This document shows, one piece after another, positions 22,260 to 29,387 of a DNA stretch of 30,410 bases (the first letter of the stretch is position 1; each line of letters begins with the position of its first letter). Origin of the DNA: Oscillospiraceae bacterium (GTDB taxonomy: Bacteria; Bacillota; Clostridia; Oscillospirales; Ruminococcaceae); assembly GCA_900768245.1 (NCBI GenBank), contig CAAGCE010000061.1, positions 1 to 30,410 on the forward strand, written 5' to 3'. Made by a program: the position numbers and the translations under genes. The notes beneath the pieces are model-generated. The model saw only the letters and a list, made by a program, of their open reading frames with translations. It had not been told where the DNA came from and did not search any database.

Positions 22260-23526
22260 TTTCACCACTCCTTAATTTATTTTTGACATATTCCGACCAA
22301 TGCTGACTTAAAAACTCTTCTTCGATTTGATTTTGAATTTTTTTATTATATATTATGGAGTTTATTGTATTAATATATCCACCTATGTCCATGTGACTAA
22401 CTGATTCCTTGATTAATTTTTTATCTCCGGAATAAAGTCCTGCAATAAGTCCAGCTGATACTGCTCCCAAATTTACTCCATCTGCAATTAAGTTTGAATA
22501 CTTTATTATTTTGGAAGTTCTAACTGAATATAGATCATATTCTCCATCTGTATTCTCGTCATACATTAAATTATGTAAACTAAAAATTATTATGTTAATA
22601 ATACTGCTGATTACCAATTGTATATTGACAGTTTTTATATTCTTAGTAAAGGATATATTCAGCTCGTTCATTAATTTGTCTAACTCTTTAGAGTTCCACC
22701 CTTTATTAAGCAATTCCTGCTGTTTTTTTGCGTTTAACATTGGAATAGGTAATCCCATTTTGGTATATTTATCAGACTGAATGTGTAAAGCTTGTCTGGC
22801 TACCGCAGCAGGTATTCTTAACTTGTCCTCCTTTTCACTTTCAACAACTTGTTTTATTATTTCCCTGAAAAAAATACGCTGTTTAGTAACATTGGGATAG
22901 TCTACTATTCGAGAAAGCAAATTCCAACTATGAAAAGTAATAGTTGAAGTCATAATATTAAATGTCCCAAAAATATATCCAAGTACGGGATCATGTCCTA
23001 ATGTAGCTGAATGATGATTTTTCCCGCAAAAATTGACCTCATCATTTCCAACGCCATCAATAAAGATATCTTCTGTTCCCTTCATGGCATCGTATGGAAC
23101 AGCATTTGTAAAATACTCTTGCCACGAAAGATATTTTCCTCCTTTTGCTTCTTTATCTTTGTTTTTATTATACCAATCACTATTCTCCTTGTTCTCGAGC
23201 TTTTTTCCTTCATCTGCAGTTACTCTATCAGATTTATCTGGCTCAACTTTATCCATTACATCTATTTGAGGTTGAAAAATCCATCGAACACATTGCAACC
23301 CGACAGCAACCCATAAAAATGCTTGATCTTTTTTATTGAATATGCCCGTATATTGATTGAATTGTTTCTCTATATCAGATATTATATAATCAGCATTTTG
23401 AGCCAAATCAGCTGCTGTTTCAAATTTATCAGCAATGGAATTAATATTATTTATTGATTGGTTAATATCCGATACATTCTTATTAACACGTTCTTTAATA
23501 AGCCTGATTTGTTCCTGTCTATCCAT
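22252..23526 (-). CDS. Unknown membrane-associated protein (gene 1 of a two-gene cassette)
   Basis: The protein has 424 residues from ATG 23526, chosen for the GGGAGAA site; the open frame reaches further but without a ribosome site. Residues 1-60 are coiled-coil-like (I-K-E-R-V-N-K-N-V-S-D-I-N-Q). Hydrophobic stretches lie at about 69-84, 180-200 and 320-345. A distinctive conserved-looking block is at 169-193: K-N-H-H-S-A-T-L-G-H-D-P then V-L-G-Y-I-F-G-T-F-N-I-M-T. A short Gly/Ala segment (V-N-L-G-A-V-S-A-G-L-I-A-G-L-Y-S-G) is near 378-395. I do not recognise the family. It is co-transcribed with the following membrane protein, and the pair is AT-rich against its neighbours, suggesting transfer. 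Confidence 0.55.
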   Translation of the reverse strand: MDRQEQIRLIKERVNKNVSDINQSINNINSIADKFETAADLAQNADYIISDIEKQFNQYTGIFNKKDQAFLWVAVGLQCVRWIFQPQIDVMDKVEPDKSDRVTADEGKKLENKENSDWYNKNKDKEAKGGKYLSWQEYFTNAVPYDAMKGTEDIFIDGVGNDEVNFCGKNHHSATLGHDPVLGYIFGTFNIMTSTITFHSWNLLSRIVDYPNVTKQRIFFREIIKQVVESEKEDKLRIPAAVARQALHIQSDKYTKMGLPIPMLNAKKQQELLNKGWNSKELDKLMNELNISFTKNIKTVNIQLVISSIINIIIFSLHNLMYDENTDGEYDLYSVRTSKIIKYSNLIADGVNLGAVSAGLIAGLYSGDKKLIKESVSHMDIGGYINTINSIIYNKKIQNQIEEEFLSQHWSEYVKNKLRSGENE

Positions 23527-23684
23527 AAAAATTCTCCCAAAAATTTTATTTCTCAAATTTAATGGTACCCTTCTTATAATTATAAATAAACCGTGAATTA
23601 CATTTTTCACATCTGATATAAGCGCTTCCCATTATGTTTATGATCCAAGGCGTATTTACAATCATACTCCCCAAAGAAATATGA

Positions 23685-23735
23685 TTACCGCATATAAGGA
23701 CAATGTATCAGCTTGAAAACAGGCACAACCGGCAT
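23685..23735 (-). other. 16-residue ORF behind a perfect ribosome site
   Basis: TAGGAGGTGAG lies immediately after the WYL gene stop and four bases before ATG 23735. The peptide reads M-P-V-V-P-V-F-K-L-I-H-C-P-Y-M-R and then stops. Such a strong start for so short a peptide suggests a leftover of a longer operon partner of the WYL gene that was cut when the AT-rich cassette arrived, or a small peptide. Between 23527 and 23684 nothing else is evident. Confidence 0.3.
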
Positions 23736-23754
23736 AAAACTCACCTCCTAAGTT

Positions 23755-24708
23755 CTATCCCACAACCTCAACATTCTCCCCCTGACTCCTGACCCACATA
23801 TCCACCCCATCACCAAAAACCTCCGCAGAAATAATATATCCGTCGGAAACCTTCTCCAGAATCTTCGCCGTGGGCAGCCTGTCAAGAACAGAGTCAACAT
23901 TTTTGCCCTTGTATATAAACTTTATCTTCCGCAGCCTGCCGCCGTACATGAACTGTATCCGCTTGCGGAACTCACCCTCCTCGAACCTGTCTTTGTACGG
24001 TATGTCAAAATGCCTGTCCAACACCTCAAAACGCCTTATCCTGTCAATTCTGTATATCGTCGGAAAAATATCGTCCTTGTTGCGGAACTCTTTCTCCCTG
24101 TCAATATCCTCGATAAACGCCGTCAGATAAAAATAAAACTCCGAAAACATTATCCCAACCGGCTCGATCACTCGCTCCACGACCGTACCGTCCTGCTTTT
24201 CGTATTCTATCTTCATGCAAAGCTGCTTCTGTACAGCCTCGCCGATATCCCACATCGAATCAAGATACTTTCTGTGATGACTCAGCTCAACATAGTGGAA
24301 CATCTCGTTCGTGATAAGCTCCCTCACTGTCCGCTGATTTTTCATCGGCACACAGCCTCTCAGAAGCTTGTTTATCATCGGCTCCATCTCCGACTTCGTG
24401 AACGCACGGCTCTCTAAAAGTATCTTGCATACCGCAAGCGCCTCACTGTTCGTCAGCGCGTCCTCGTCCCTCGTCACAAGCCGATATCCACCGTCCTCAC
24501 GGCTGTAAATAAGCTCACGCCGAACGTCACCCTCAGCTGCCTTGTCCTCGAAAAACATTCTCAGATCATCAATGTCACGCTGTATCGTCCTCTGGTTTAC
24601 CCCGAAATATTCCGCTTCTGCCGCCTTGTTTATCACTTCGCCGTCCATAAGCTTTGTGTATATCGAAAGTACCCTGCTGTATTTAAATCCATTGCTCATT
24701 TTATCCAT
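23755..24708 (-). CDS. WYL-domain transcriptional regulator (YafY-type)
   Basis: The protein has 317 residues from ATG 24708, behind GGTGAT; GTG 24717 is an alternative. Residues about 5-60 are a winged HTH of the HTH_11 type (I-N-K-A-A-E-A-E-Y-F-G-V-N-Q-R-T-I-Q-R-D-I-D-D-L). Residues about 135-205 are the WYL domain (M-K-I-E-Y-E-K-Q-D-G, I-E-P-V-G-I-M-F-S-E-F, F-Y-L-T-A-F, Y-R-I-D-R-I-R), where the Trp-Tyr-Leu core reads Phe-Tyr-Leu. The C-terminal WCX part ends V-D-M-W-V-R-S-Q-G. WYL domains sense nucleic-acid or nucleotide ligands and often control defence loci. Its promoter is clear and its leader carries a candidate operator that is also upstream of the LRAT-like pair. Confidence 0.88.
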   Translation of the reverse strand: MDKMSNGFKYSRVLSIYTKLMDGEVINKAAEAEYFGVNQRTIQRDIDDLRMFFEDKAAEGDVRRELIYSREDGGYRLVTRDEDALTNSEALAVCKILLESRAFTKSEMEPMINKLLRGCVPMKNQRTVRELITNEMFHYVELSHHRKYLDSMWDIGEAVQKQLCMKIEYEKQDGTVVERVIEPVGIMFSEFYFYLTAFIEDIDREKEFRNKDDIFPTIYRIDRIRRFEVLDRHFDIPYKDRFEEGEFRKRIQFMYGGRLRKIKFIYKGKNVDSVLDRLPTAKILEKVSDGYIISAEVFGDGVDMWVRSQGENVEVVG

Positions 24709-24738
24709 TTTTATCACCGTTATATAAACATATTTTTT

Positions 24739-24767
24739 ATTTTACAACAAATTTCTGCATTTTTCAA
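24739..24767 (-). promoter_or_regulatory. Promoter of the WYL regulator gene
   Basis: On the minus strand TTGAAA (24767-24762) and TAAAAT (24744-24739) are 17 bp apart, about 30 bp upstream of ATG 24708. The rest of the 24768-25050 gap is AT-rich and holds the palindrome at 24879-24893 and the upstream region of the XRE gene. Confidence 0.65.
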
Positions 24768-24878
24768 CCAATCTATTACATTTTACTCCATTAAAGTATT
24801 TTTTTGTATAAATAATAGAAATCAGCAAATCAACTTTGTGCAGTTTTTTATTGCAATATAATTATATAACCTCTGCTG

Positions 24879-24893
24879 TGACAACCATTGTCT
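24879..24893. promoter_or_regulatory. Candidate operator palindrome, WYL/XRE intergenic region
   Basis: TGACAACCATTGTCT is nearly palindromic and shares TGACAAC-N3-TGTC with the site at 26761-26775. In both places ATTATATA lies 9-10 bp to the left (24861-24868 here), so both sites sit at the same distance upstream of a minus-strand TATATAAT box. The regulator could be the WYL or the XRE protein. Confidence 0.5.
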
Positions 24894-25050
24894 ATCTCGC
24901 AAAATTTCTCTCTTTTTTTATTATAATACATAAAATTCCATAATTCAACCCTTTAGAGAATGTTTTTTATACCCTAAAACTATTTGCAGCTGCATAGAAT
25001 ATAGTATAAAGTTATAATATAAGTATAAAAAACCCAAAAGAAGGTGCATT

Positions 25051-25413
25051 ATGAGTTTTGAACGGGAAAAGATCGCATATAACGTCGGACTGCGAATTCG
25101 TGACTTTCGTAATCAGCGCGGATTAAGTCAGGAAGCGCTCGCCCTCAATTCGGGCATACACCCAGCTTACCTCGGAAAGGTCGAGCGAGGAGAAAAATGT
25201 CCCACCGTAGATACGCTGTATAAAATTTGCTCTGGTCTGAAAATTTCAATGTCCGAGCTGCTCGACTTCAGCATAGACGTAAAGCCCACCTCGGAAGAAG
25301 CTATGCACCGCATCGCCGCAGTTCTTTCGCAGACCGATGAAACAACCGCTGTAAAAATTGCCGATATTGTTGAAAGCATTGCTGAAATAAACAAAACCAA
25401 GCCGCAGAACTGA
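25051..25413 (+). CDS. XRE-family helix-turn-helix regulator
   Basis: The protein has 120 residues from ATG 25051 behind AGAAGGTG. Residues about 10-70 are a standard Xre HTH: V-G-L-R-I-R-D-F-R-N-Q-R-G-L-S-Q-E-A-L-A, then I-H-P-A-Y-L-G-K-V-E-R-G-E-K-C-P-T-V-D-T-L. The C-terminal ~50 residues are helical, probably for dimerisation. TATAAT-like boxes lie at 25005-25018. The gene is divergent from the WYL regulator and converges on the LRAT-like pair. Its target is unknown; the palindrome at 24879 is a candidate. Confidence 0.88.
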   Translation: MSFEREKIAYNVGLRIRDFRNQRGLSQEALALNSGIHPAYLGKVERGEKCPTVDTLYKICSGLKISMSELLDFSIDVKPTSEEAMHRIAAVLSQTDETTAVKIADIVESIAEINKTKPQN

Positions 25414-25431
25414 ACCCTGCGGCTTGATTTT
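25399..25431 (+). terminator. Terminator overlapping the XRE stop codon
   Basis: AAGCCGCAG at 25399-25407 pairs with CTGCGGCTT at 25417-25425, followed by GATTTTT. The stop codon TGA (25411-25413) lies in the loop. Confidence 0.8.
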
Positions 25432-25514
25432 TATTTGACAGACTTTTGCCGCATTTTCAAAAGCTACACTGAGTAATTATATCACGCCCAATTCCGAAAA
25501 AGGTATGCTGTCAG

Positions 25515-26153
25515 CTAACTTCCGCTCCTGCACCACCGAACAAAACTCTCCGAACTGCGGAACTCATCTTCGCCAATCCGTGACAGCGCACGTTCAACTA
25601 TCTTTTCAGGTGTGTACTTCGCAGCGCTGTCCGTGTCGGACGGCATAACAACAACTCTGCCTTTTTTTGCGAACAGCGCAAAAGTTATCGTCCTCACCGC
25701 AGGCTGCATATCATATCCCTTTGAGAAGAAAACCACAGTCCGGTTTCCTGCGTAAATGCCGTGATAACCCTTCAATCCTTTTCTTATGTAAAGATGATCC
25801 CCAACCTTGAAACTGACATTTTCAGCCGTCTTGCTCTCCTTGTCAAACATCGACGCAGCCGCTTCAAGACAGTTCCCGATAGCTCCTATCGCACTCTCCG
25901 ACACAAGCGCAAGTGTCCTCATTCTGCCTGCCTCAACAGCCATATCCATTATCTCTTTATTGTCCGTCATATCTTCAAGCCCGTCCGTAAGCCCGTGATA
26001 ATCCTCTATCATGCAGTCCATTCCGCTGTACATATCGTTCGCAAATCCACGCCAGTAATTCCTCATATTGATAAGAAATCCGCCTGCACCCTCATACTCA
26101 TCATCAAGATAATGCTCGTAATCCTTAACTTCTTTTTTTTCAAATTCACTCAT
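25515..26153 (-). CDS. LRAT-like (permuted NlpC/P60) protein without catalytic Cys, copy 1
   Basis: The protein has 212 residues from ATG 26153; the GGAGGG site is eight bases upstream, which favours this over earlier in-frame ATGs. Residues 1-110 are helical and acidic. Residues about 117-208 resemble the LRAT/H-REV107 fold: V-G-D-H-L-Y-I, Y-H131-G-I-Y-A-G, V-V-F-F-S-K-G-Y, I-V-E-R-A-L-S-R-I-G, and S-S-E-S-F-V-R-W-C. The family's N-C-E-H-F motif carries the nucleophile Cys; here that position is Ser201, while His131 remains. It is therefore an inactive or altered enzyme. It overlaps copy 2 by eight bases in one operon. Family members act on acyl or amide bonds; the role here may be binding only. 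Confidence 0.7.
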   Translation of the reverse strand: MSEFEKKEVKDYEHYLDDEYEGAGGFLINMRNYWRGFANDMYSGMDCMIEDYHGLTDGLEDMTDNKEIMDMAVEAGRMRTLALVSESAIGAIGNCLEAAASMFDKESKTAENVSFKVGDHLYIRKGLKGYHGIYAGNRTVVFFSKGYDMQPAVRTITFALFAKKGRVVVMPSDTDSAAKYTPEKIVERALSRIGEDEFRSSESFVRWCRSGS

Positions 26154-26712
26154 CGTCATCGCCCTCCGCTTCACCAAAACACCACTTTACAAAATCCTCA
26201 CTGTTGCGAAAATCATCGTCACCAAGCCGTGACATTGCACGTCGAACAGCTATCTCGGGGGAAAAACCTACTCCGTTCATCCCGACCCGTACCTGACCTT
26301 TCTTCGCAAAATATCCTATTGGCACAAGCTTGACTTCGGGGAAGATCTCGTACCCTTTCGAGTAGTAAATGACCTTTCCACAGCCAATATAAATAGAGTA
26401 AAAATTCTTCTTTCCCGATGTAACAACTAATCTGTCACCTTTGCGGAAATCATCAGCCCCGTTGAATTCATCACCGCCGTCATAAGCCTCGACCGTGTCA
26501 TTAATGTACTTACCGACCGTCTGTACAGCCGTCTTCATCACCGCTGATACAATGCGATGATTTTCCTCAGCAACAGCATTTTCGATCTCATCATCACTGA
26601 CACCGCCGCAGTTGTCATCTTCGCCCATACTTTCAAGCTCATAGCCGATGACCTCCATAGCCTCGTTGTAAGCCTCACGCATCTCACGAAAAGCCGAACC
26701 GTTTTCACTCAT
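26146..26712 (-). CDS. LRAT-like protein without catalytic His and Cys, copy 2
   Basis: The protein has 188 residues from ATG 26712 behind AAAGGAGG. It is a paralogue of the downstream protein: K-G-D-R-L-V-V, Y-S106-I-Y-I-G, V-I-Y-Y-S-K-G-Y, F-A-K-K-G-Q-V-R-V, A-V-R-R-A-M-S-R-L-G, and N-S171-E-D-F-V-K-W-C. Here both the catalytic His (Ser106) and the Cys (Ser171) are replaced. The ~85-residue acidic N-terminal part differs from copy 1. Two paralogues with matching losses, kept in frame and co-transcribed, point to a non-enzymatic function such as a paired binding protein. Confidence 0.7.
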   Translation of the reverse strand: MSENGSAFREMREAYNEAMEVIGYELESMGEDDNCGGVSDDEIENAVAEENHRIVSAVMKTAVQTVGKYINDTVEAYDGGDEFNGADDFRKGDRLVVTSGKKNFYSIYIGCGKVIYYSKGYEIFPEVKLVPIGYFAKKGQVRVGMNGVGFSPEIAVRRAMSRLGDDDFRNSEDFVKWCFGEAEGDDDE

Positions 26713-26747
26713 ATCAAGACCTCCTTTTGTCTTCTTTGATTTTATTA

Positions 26748-26776
26748 TATATACCAAGAGTGACAACGGCTGTCAT
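26748..26776 (-). promoter_or_regulatory. Promoter and palindromic operator of the LRAT-like pair
   Basis: On the minus strand ATGACA (26776-26771) and TATATA (26753-26748) are 17 bp apart. The palindrome TGACAACGGCTGTCA at 26761-26775 covers the -35 box and spacer, where a bound repressor would block RNA polymerase. Confidence 0.6.
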
Positions 26777-26781
26777 TCTCA

Positions 26782-27375
26782 TTATCTTTGCAAAAGCTGT
26801 ACATTTTTCGGGACAGGTTTGTTACTGATTTCCAACCTCCTATAAAACGAACTCTTGCTCATACCCATTCTCCGCATAAACTCCACAGCGGTGATCTCAT
26901 CGGCAACCCACTTAGCATACAATTCGCCCCAAAGCTGCTCATCAACAGCTTTGGCTTTCCTGCCCTTGTATTTGCCCTGCGACTTAGCTATAGCAATGCC
27001 CTCACGCTGACGATCAAGTATGTAACCACGTTCAAGCTCCGCAACAGCCGCAAATACCGTCAGCATAAACTTTCCCGCAGGCGTAGTCGTGTCTATGCTC
27101 TCCTTCCTGCTGACAAACTCCACTCCCTTTTCGGTAAGCATCTCAACCAGTTCAAGCAGATCTTTTGTGTTTCTTGCAAATCGTGAAATTGATTCAACTA
27201 TAACCGTATCACCCATGCGCACAAACCCAAGCATTTCTTTAAGCTGAGGTCTTTCCTTGCTCTTTCCCGACATTTTGTCTATGTAAATCTTCTCAACGCC
27301 AAGCTGACCCATTAAAACCTCCTGCCTTGCCGTGTTCTGTTCCTCTGTCGATACTCTTATGTAGCCTACTTTCAT
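26782..27375 (-). CDS. Small serine recombinase (resolvase/invertase family)
   Basis: The protein has 197 residues from ATG 27375 behind AGAGGTG. The catalytic Ser9 is in G-Y-I-R-V-S-T-E-E-Q-N. The conserved R-P-Q-L, I-V-E-S-I-S-R-F-A-R-N and V-A-E-L-E-R motifs follow, and the C-terminal ~50 residues carry a DNA-binding HTH (A-V-E-F-M-R-R-M-G-M-S-K-S-S-F-Y-R-R-L-E). The length is that of a resolvase or invertase, not of a large integrase. It probably came with a mobile element or plasmid; no obvious res or invertible site was seen near it. Confidence 0.9.
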   Translation of the reverse strand: MKVGYIRVSTEEQNTARQEVLMGQLGVEKIYIDKMSGKSKERPQLKEMLGFVRMGDTVIVESISRFARNTKDLLELVEMLTEKGVEFVSRKESIDTTTPAGKFMLTVFAAVAELERGYILDRQREGIAIAKSQGKYKGRKAKAVDEQLWGELYAKWVADEITAVEFMRRMGMSKSSFYRRLEISNKPVPKNVQLLQR

Positions 27376-27412
27376 TATAATGCACCTCTTTTTAAAATTT
27401 TTGATTTCACTA

Positions 27413-27441
27413 TTGAAATTATAATATAATTCTGATATAAT
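27413..27441 (+). promoter_or_regulatory. Promoter of the Phd/ParE-type operon
   Basis: TTGAAA at 27413-27418 and TATAAT at 27436-27441 are 17 bp apart, followed by GGAGGG at 27460-27465 and ATG 27472. Confidence 0.8.
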
Positions 27442-27471
27442 ACTTATAGAATAATTAATGGAGGGATAAAT

Positions 27472-27741
27472 ATGATCATCAAAAGCTCAACCACGTTAAG
27501 AAATGACTACGGAAAAATTTCCAAGCTTGCACATGAAGTAGATGAACCTATATATATCACCAAAAACGGTGAAGGGGACATTGTTGTTATGAGCATTGAA
27601 GCATTTGAAAAGCACGAAGAACTTATTCGTTTGCAGTCAAAGCTGAAAATTGCCGAGCAGAGAATGATGTCCGGAGAGCCTAATGTATCTTTAACCGATG
27701 CAAGAGCAAGACTGCAGGAGAAATACAACAATGCATTATAA
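27472..27741 (+). CDS. Phd/YefM-family antitoxin
   Basis: The protein has 89 residues from ATG 27472 behind GGAGGG. It has the N-terminal DNA-binding fold of Phd/YefM antitoxins: S-S-T-T-L-R-N-D-Y-G-K-I-S, P-I-Y-I-T-K-N-G-E-G-D, I-V-V-M-S-I-E-A-F-E. The C-terminal tail (V-S-L-T-D-A-R-A-R-L) should wrap the toxin. It overlaps the toxin gene by 11 bases and would repress its own promoter at 27413-27441. Confidence 0.88.
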   Translation: MIIKSSTTLRNDYGKISKLAHEVDEPIYITKNGEGDIVVMSIEAFEKHEELIRLQSKLKIAEQRMMSGEPNVSLTDARARLQEKYNNAL

Positions 27742-28033
27742 AATTGAATTGCTTGCTTCCGCATGGGAAGAACTTGACAATATTGCTGATGTATACCTCA
27801 ACCTTGCAGGTGTAAAATCCGCCCAAAACATTACCGATAAAATTCTTGATACAATTGAACTTCTTGCAGATAACCCATATCTTGGAGTTGAACCTAAATA
27901 CTCAAAGATAGCAGATCAAGGATTCAGAATGTTGATCTGCGGGAATTACCTATGTTTCTACAAGGTCGGTTCTGACACGATAAAGGTTTATCACATTGCA
28001 GATGGCAGAAAGGATTATCCAAACCTATTCTGA
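27731..28033 (+). CDS. ParE/RelE-family toxin
   Basis: The protein has 100 residues from ATG 27731. The type II toxin fold is clear: L-L-A-S-A-W-E-E-L-D-N-I-A-D-V-Y, I-L-D-T-I-E-L-L-A-D-N-P-Y-L-G, F-R-M-L-I-C-G-N-Y-L-C-F-Y-K-V, and V-Y-H-I-A-D-G-R-K-D-Y. ParE-type members poison gyrase, RelE-type members cut mRNA on the ribosome; the R-M-L-I-x-x-N-Y form does not settle which. It is translationally coupled to its antitoxin. Confidence 0.85.
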   Translation: MHYKIELLASAWEELDNIADVYLNLAGVKSAQNITDKILDTIELLADNPYLGVEPKYSKIADQGFRMLICGNYLCFYKVGSDTIKVYHIADGRKDYPNLF

Positions 28034-28039
28034 CCAACT

Positions 28040-28222
28040 ATGAAACACAAAACAGTTCAACATCGAATTCTGCGCAGGAGTTCGCTTGCATCTTTTGCTA
28101 TTGAAGGAATAAAACCATCAACCGACACATTGAAACTCGCAAATAAGGTTCATACCGGCAAACTTTCAAAACAAGCCGCTGTATCATTACAGTGTGAAAA
28201 ATATCGTTCCGGAAATAGATAA
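28040..28222 (+). CDS. Orphan VbhA-like antitoxin of a Fic toxin
   Basis: The protein has 60 residues from ATG 28040, six bases after the toxin stop and without a clear ribosome site. S18-F-A-I-E22-G23 matches the (S/T)-x-x-x-E-(G/N) inhibitory motif of class I Fic antitoxins. The rest follows the VbhA pattern: I-E-G-I-K-P-S-T-D-T-L-K-L-A, then G-K-L-S-K-Q-A-A-V-S-L-Q-C-E-K-Y. In known pairs a Fic toxin with H-P-F-x-x-G-N-G-R follows directly; none is present here. It may be a remnant, may act in trans on another Fic protein, or may belong to the upstream toxin pair. Confidence 0.6.
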   Translation: MKHKTVQHRILRRSSLASFAIEGIKPSTDTLKLANKVHTGKLSKQAAVSLQCEKYRSGNR

Positions 28223-28377
28223 CCGTCCCAATAGCGTATACCCTAACGGCACCTCAAAAACGCCCTAAATACCGTCCCAGTAAAGTCGGTTTTGTCCTTT
28301 TGGAACGTCCCGAAACAGAATATGACCCTATCGGAACACTCCCTGCCATTATCCGACATAAAAAATATATCCGCTAA
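28219..28377 (+). pseudogene. 52-codon open stretch without a start, possible gene remnant
   Basis: The frame from 28219 to TAA 28375-28377 has no ATG, GTG or TTG near its start but reads protein-like text (P-S-K-V-G-F-V-L-L-E-R-P-E-T-E-Y-D-P-I-G-T-L-P-A-I). It begins inside the VbhA-like gene in another frame. I could not link it to Fic or to any family. It may be a decayed downstream partner. Confidence 0.2.
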
Positions 28378-28414
28378 CCAAACAGCCACAAAGCTGTATA
28401 GGTTAGCGGATTTT
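28369..28414. terminator. Hairpin between converging genes, probable bidirectional terminator
   Basis: ATCCGCTAACC at 28369-28379 pairs with GGTTAGCGGAT at 28401-28411, with an inner ACAGC/GCTGT pair (28382-28386, 28393-28397). TTTT follows on the plus strand and AAAAAA precedes it, giving a T-run on the minus strand. Confidence 0.7.
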
Positions 28415-28435
28415 CATTACAGTATCTTTAACACA

Positions 28436-29386
28436 TCATCTCTCACAAAGCTTTATCTCCGAAATACCCTTCTGCATCTCCAGCGGATCATAGAGCATCT
28501 CTTCAATCTCAAGCTCGTCATATCCATATTCGATCAGCATCATAACATCTTCGGGATCAATTCCGAAGTAACTTGCGTATTCTGCTATCTCTCCTATGTA
28601 CATATCCTCTGCCTCATAATCAAAGGAATCAATCGTATAAAATCCATAGGAAGAACCGAACATTCCGTAATATCTGTCTTTGAACTCAAACGTCTGCATT
28701 TCGATCATTCCGTTAGGAGATATCTTTAAAATGTCACCGCACGAAATATTGATCTTGCTGTAATTCTTCAAACCGATTTTCTTTATCGCTCTCATTAGAA
28801 TTTCATCTGTGCTTGCATAAAGATAGAACCCATTGAATTTGTAAACAGCCATAGGATTATCACCTTTGACGATGTAAAGATTATTGCGTTCGTCCAGTAT
28901 TGTATAGCAGAAAGAACCTTCAGTCTTTTCAGCCATTTTCTTTATGCTGTCAAAATTGAGGAAATTCTCTTTCTCTATCAACTGAACTGCTACATAACTG
29001 TCAGTTTGAATATTCGTCTTTGGCAAGCACTCCGTTATACGCAGCTCGCTGTCATTATGTAGAACTCCATTGTGAGCCAAAGCAAAGTTCATCTTGTCAA
29101 CGTGTCCCGGAAAAGGATGATTGTTAAAATTGAACTTCTCACTGCCCTGTGTAGTCATACGGGTATGTCCCATAACAACTTTTGAACTGTCGGGAATACG
29201 ATACCACATCTTATGTGCGGCAACAGGTCTTTTACTGATATGAAGTCCATTTTCAGTATTGAAAGCAATTCCCGTTGCATCTGTTCCTCTTGCTTCGCAC
29301 TCGGTAGATAAAATCTTGATAAGCCTGTTTTTCTCTTTTGCTGTGAAAGTATTATTGTAATCAATAAGCCCGAATAAGCAGCACAT
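28436..29386 (-). CDS. Class II glutamine amidotransferase domain protein
   Basis: The protein has 316 residues from ATG 29386, chosen for the GGAGGAAG site and because it puts Cys at residue 2, the N-terminal nucleophile of class II amidotransferases after Met removal (M-C-C-L-F-G-L-I). Family motifs follow: R-G-T-D-A-T-G-I-A-F, V-M-G-H-T-R-M-T-T-Q-G, N-N-H-P-F, A-L-A-H-N-G-V-L-H-N, D-S-Y-V-A-V-Q-L, and G-S-F-C-Y-T-I-L. The last ~90 residues are acidic and helical. It would release ammonia from glutamine. It lies one base after the amidoligase stop, and such pairs are known from bacterial amidoligase loci, where the amidotransferase is thought to serve the ligase or trim its product. Confidence 0.88.
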   Translation of the reverse strand: MCCLFGLIDYNNTFTAKEKNRLIKILSTECEARGTDATGIAFNTENGLHISKRPVAAHKMWYRIPDSSKVVMGHTRMTTQGSEKFNFNNHPFPGHVDKMNFALAHNGVLHNDSELRITECLPKTNIQTDSYVAVQLIEKENFLNFDSIKKMAEKTEGSFCYTILDERNNLYIVKGDNPMAVYKFNGFYLYASTDEILMRAIKKIGLKNYSKINISCGDILKISPNGMIEMQTFEFKDRYYGMFGSSYGFYTIDSFDYEAEDMYIGEIAEYASYFGIDPEDVMMLIEYGYDELEIEEMLYDPLEMQKGISEIKLCER

Positions 29387-29387
29387 A

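Noticed and set aside
22511..23339. Several plus-strand ORFs rich in Leu/Ile/Ser
   Set aside because: They are antisense to the AT-rich two-gene cassette and have no ribosome sites.
23755..24708. WYL protein as an accessory of a type VI (Cas13d) locus
   Set aside because: WYL proteins do accompany Cas13d in Ruminococcus, but no Cas13, HEPN pair or array is in the window.
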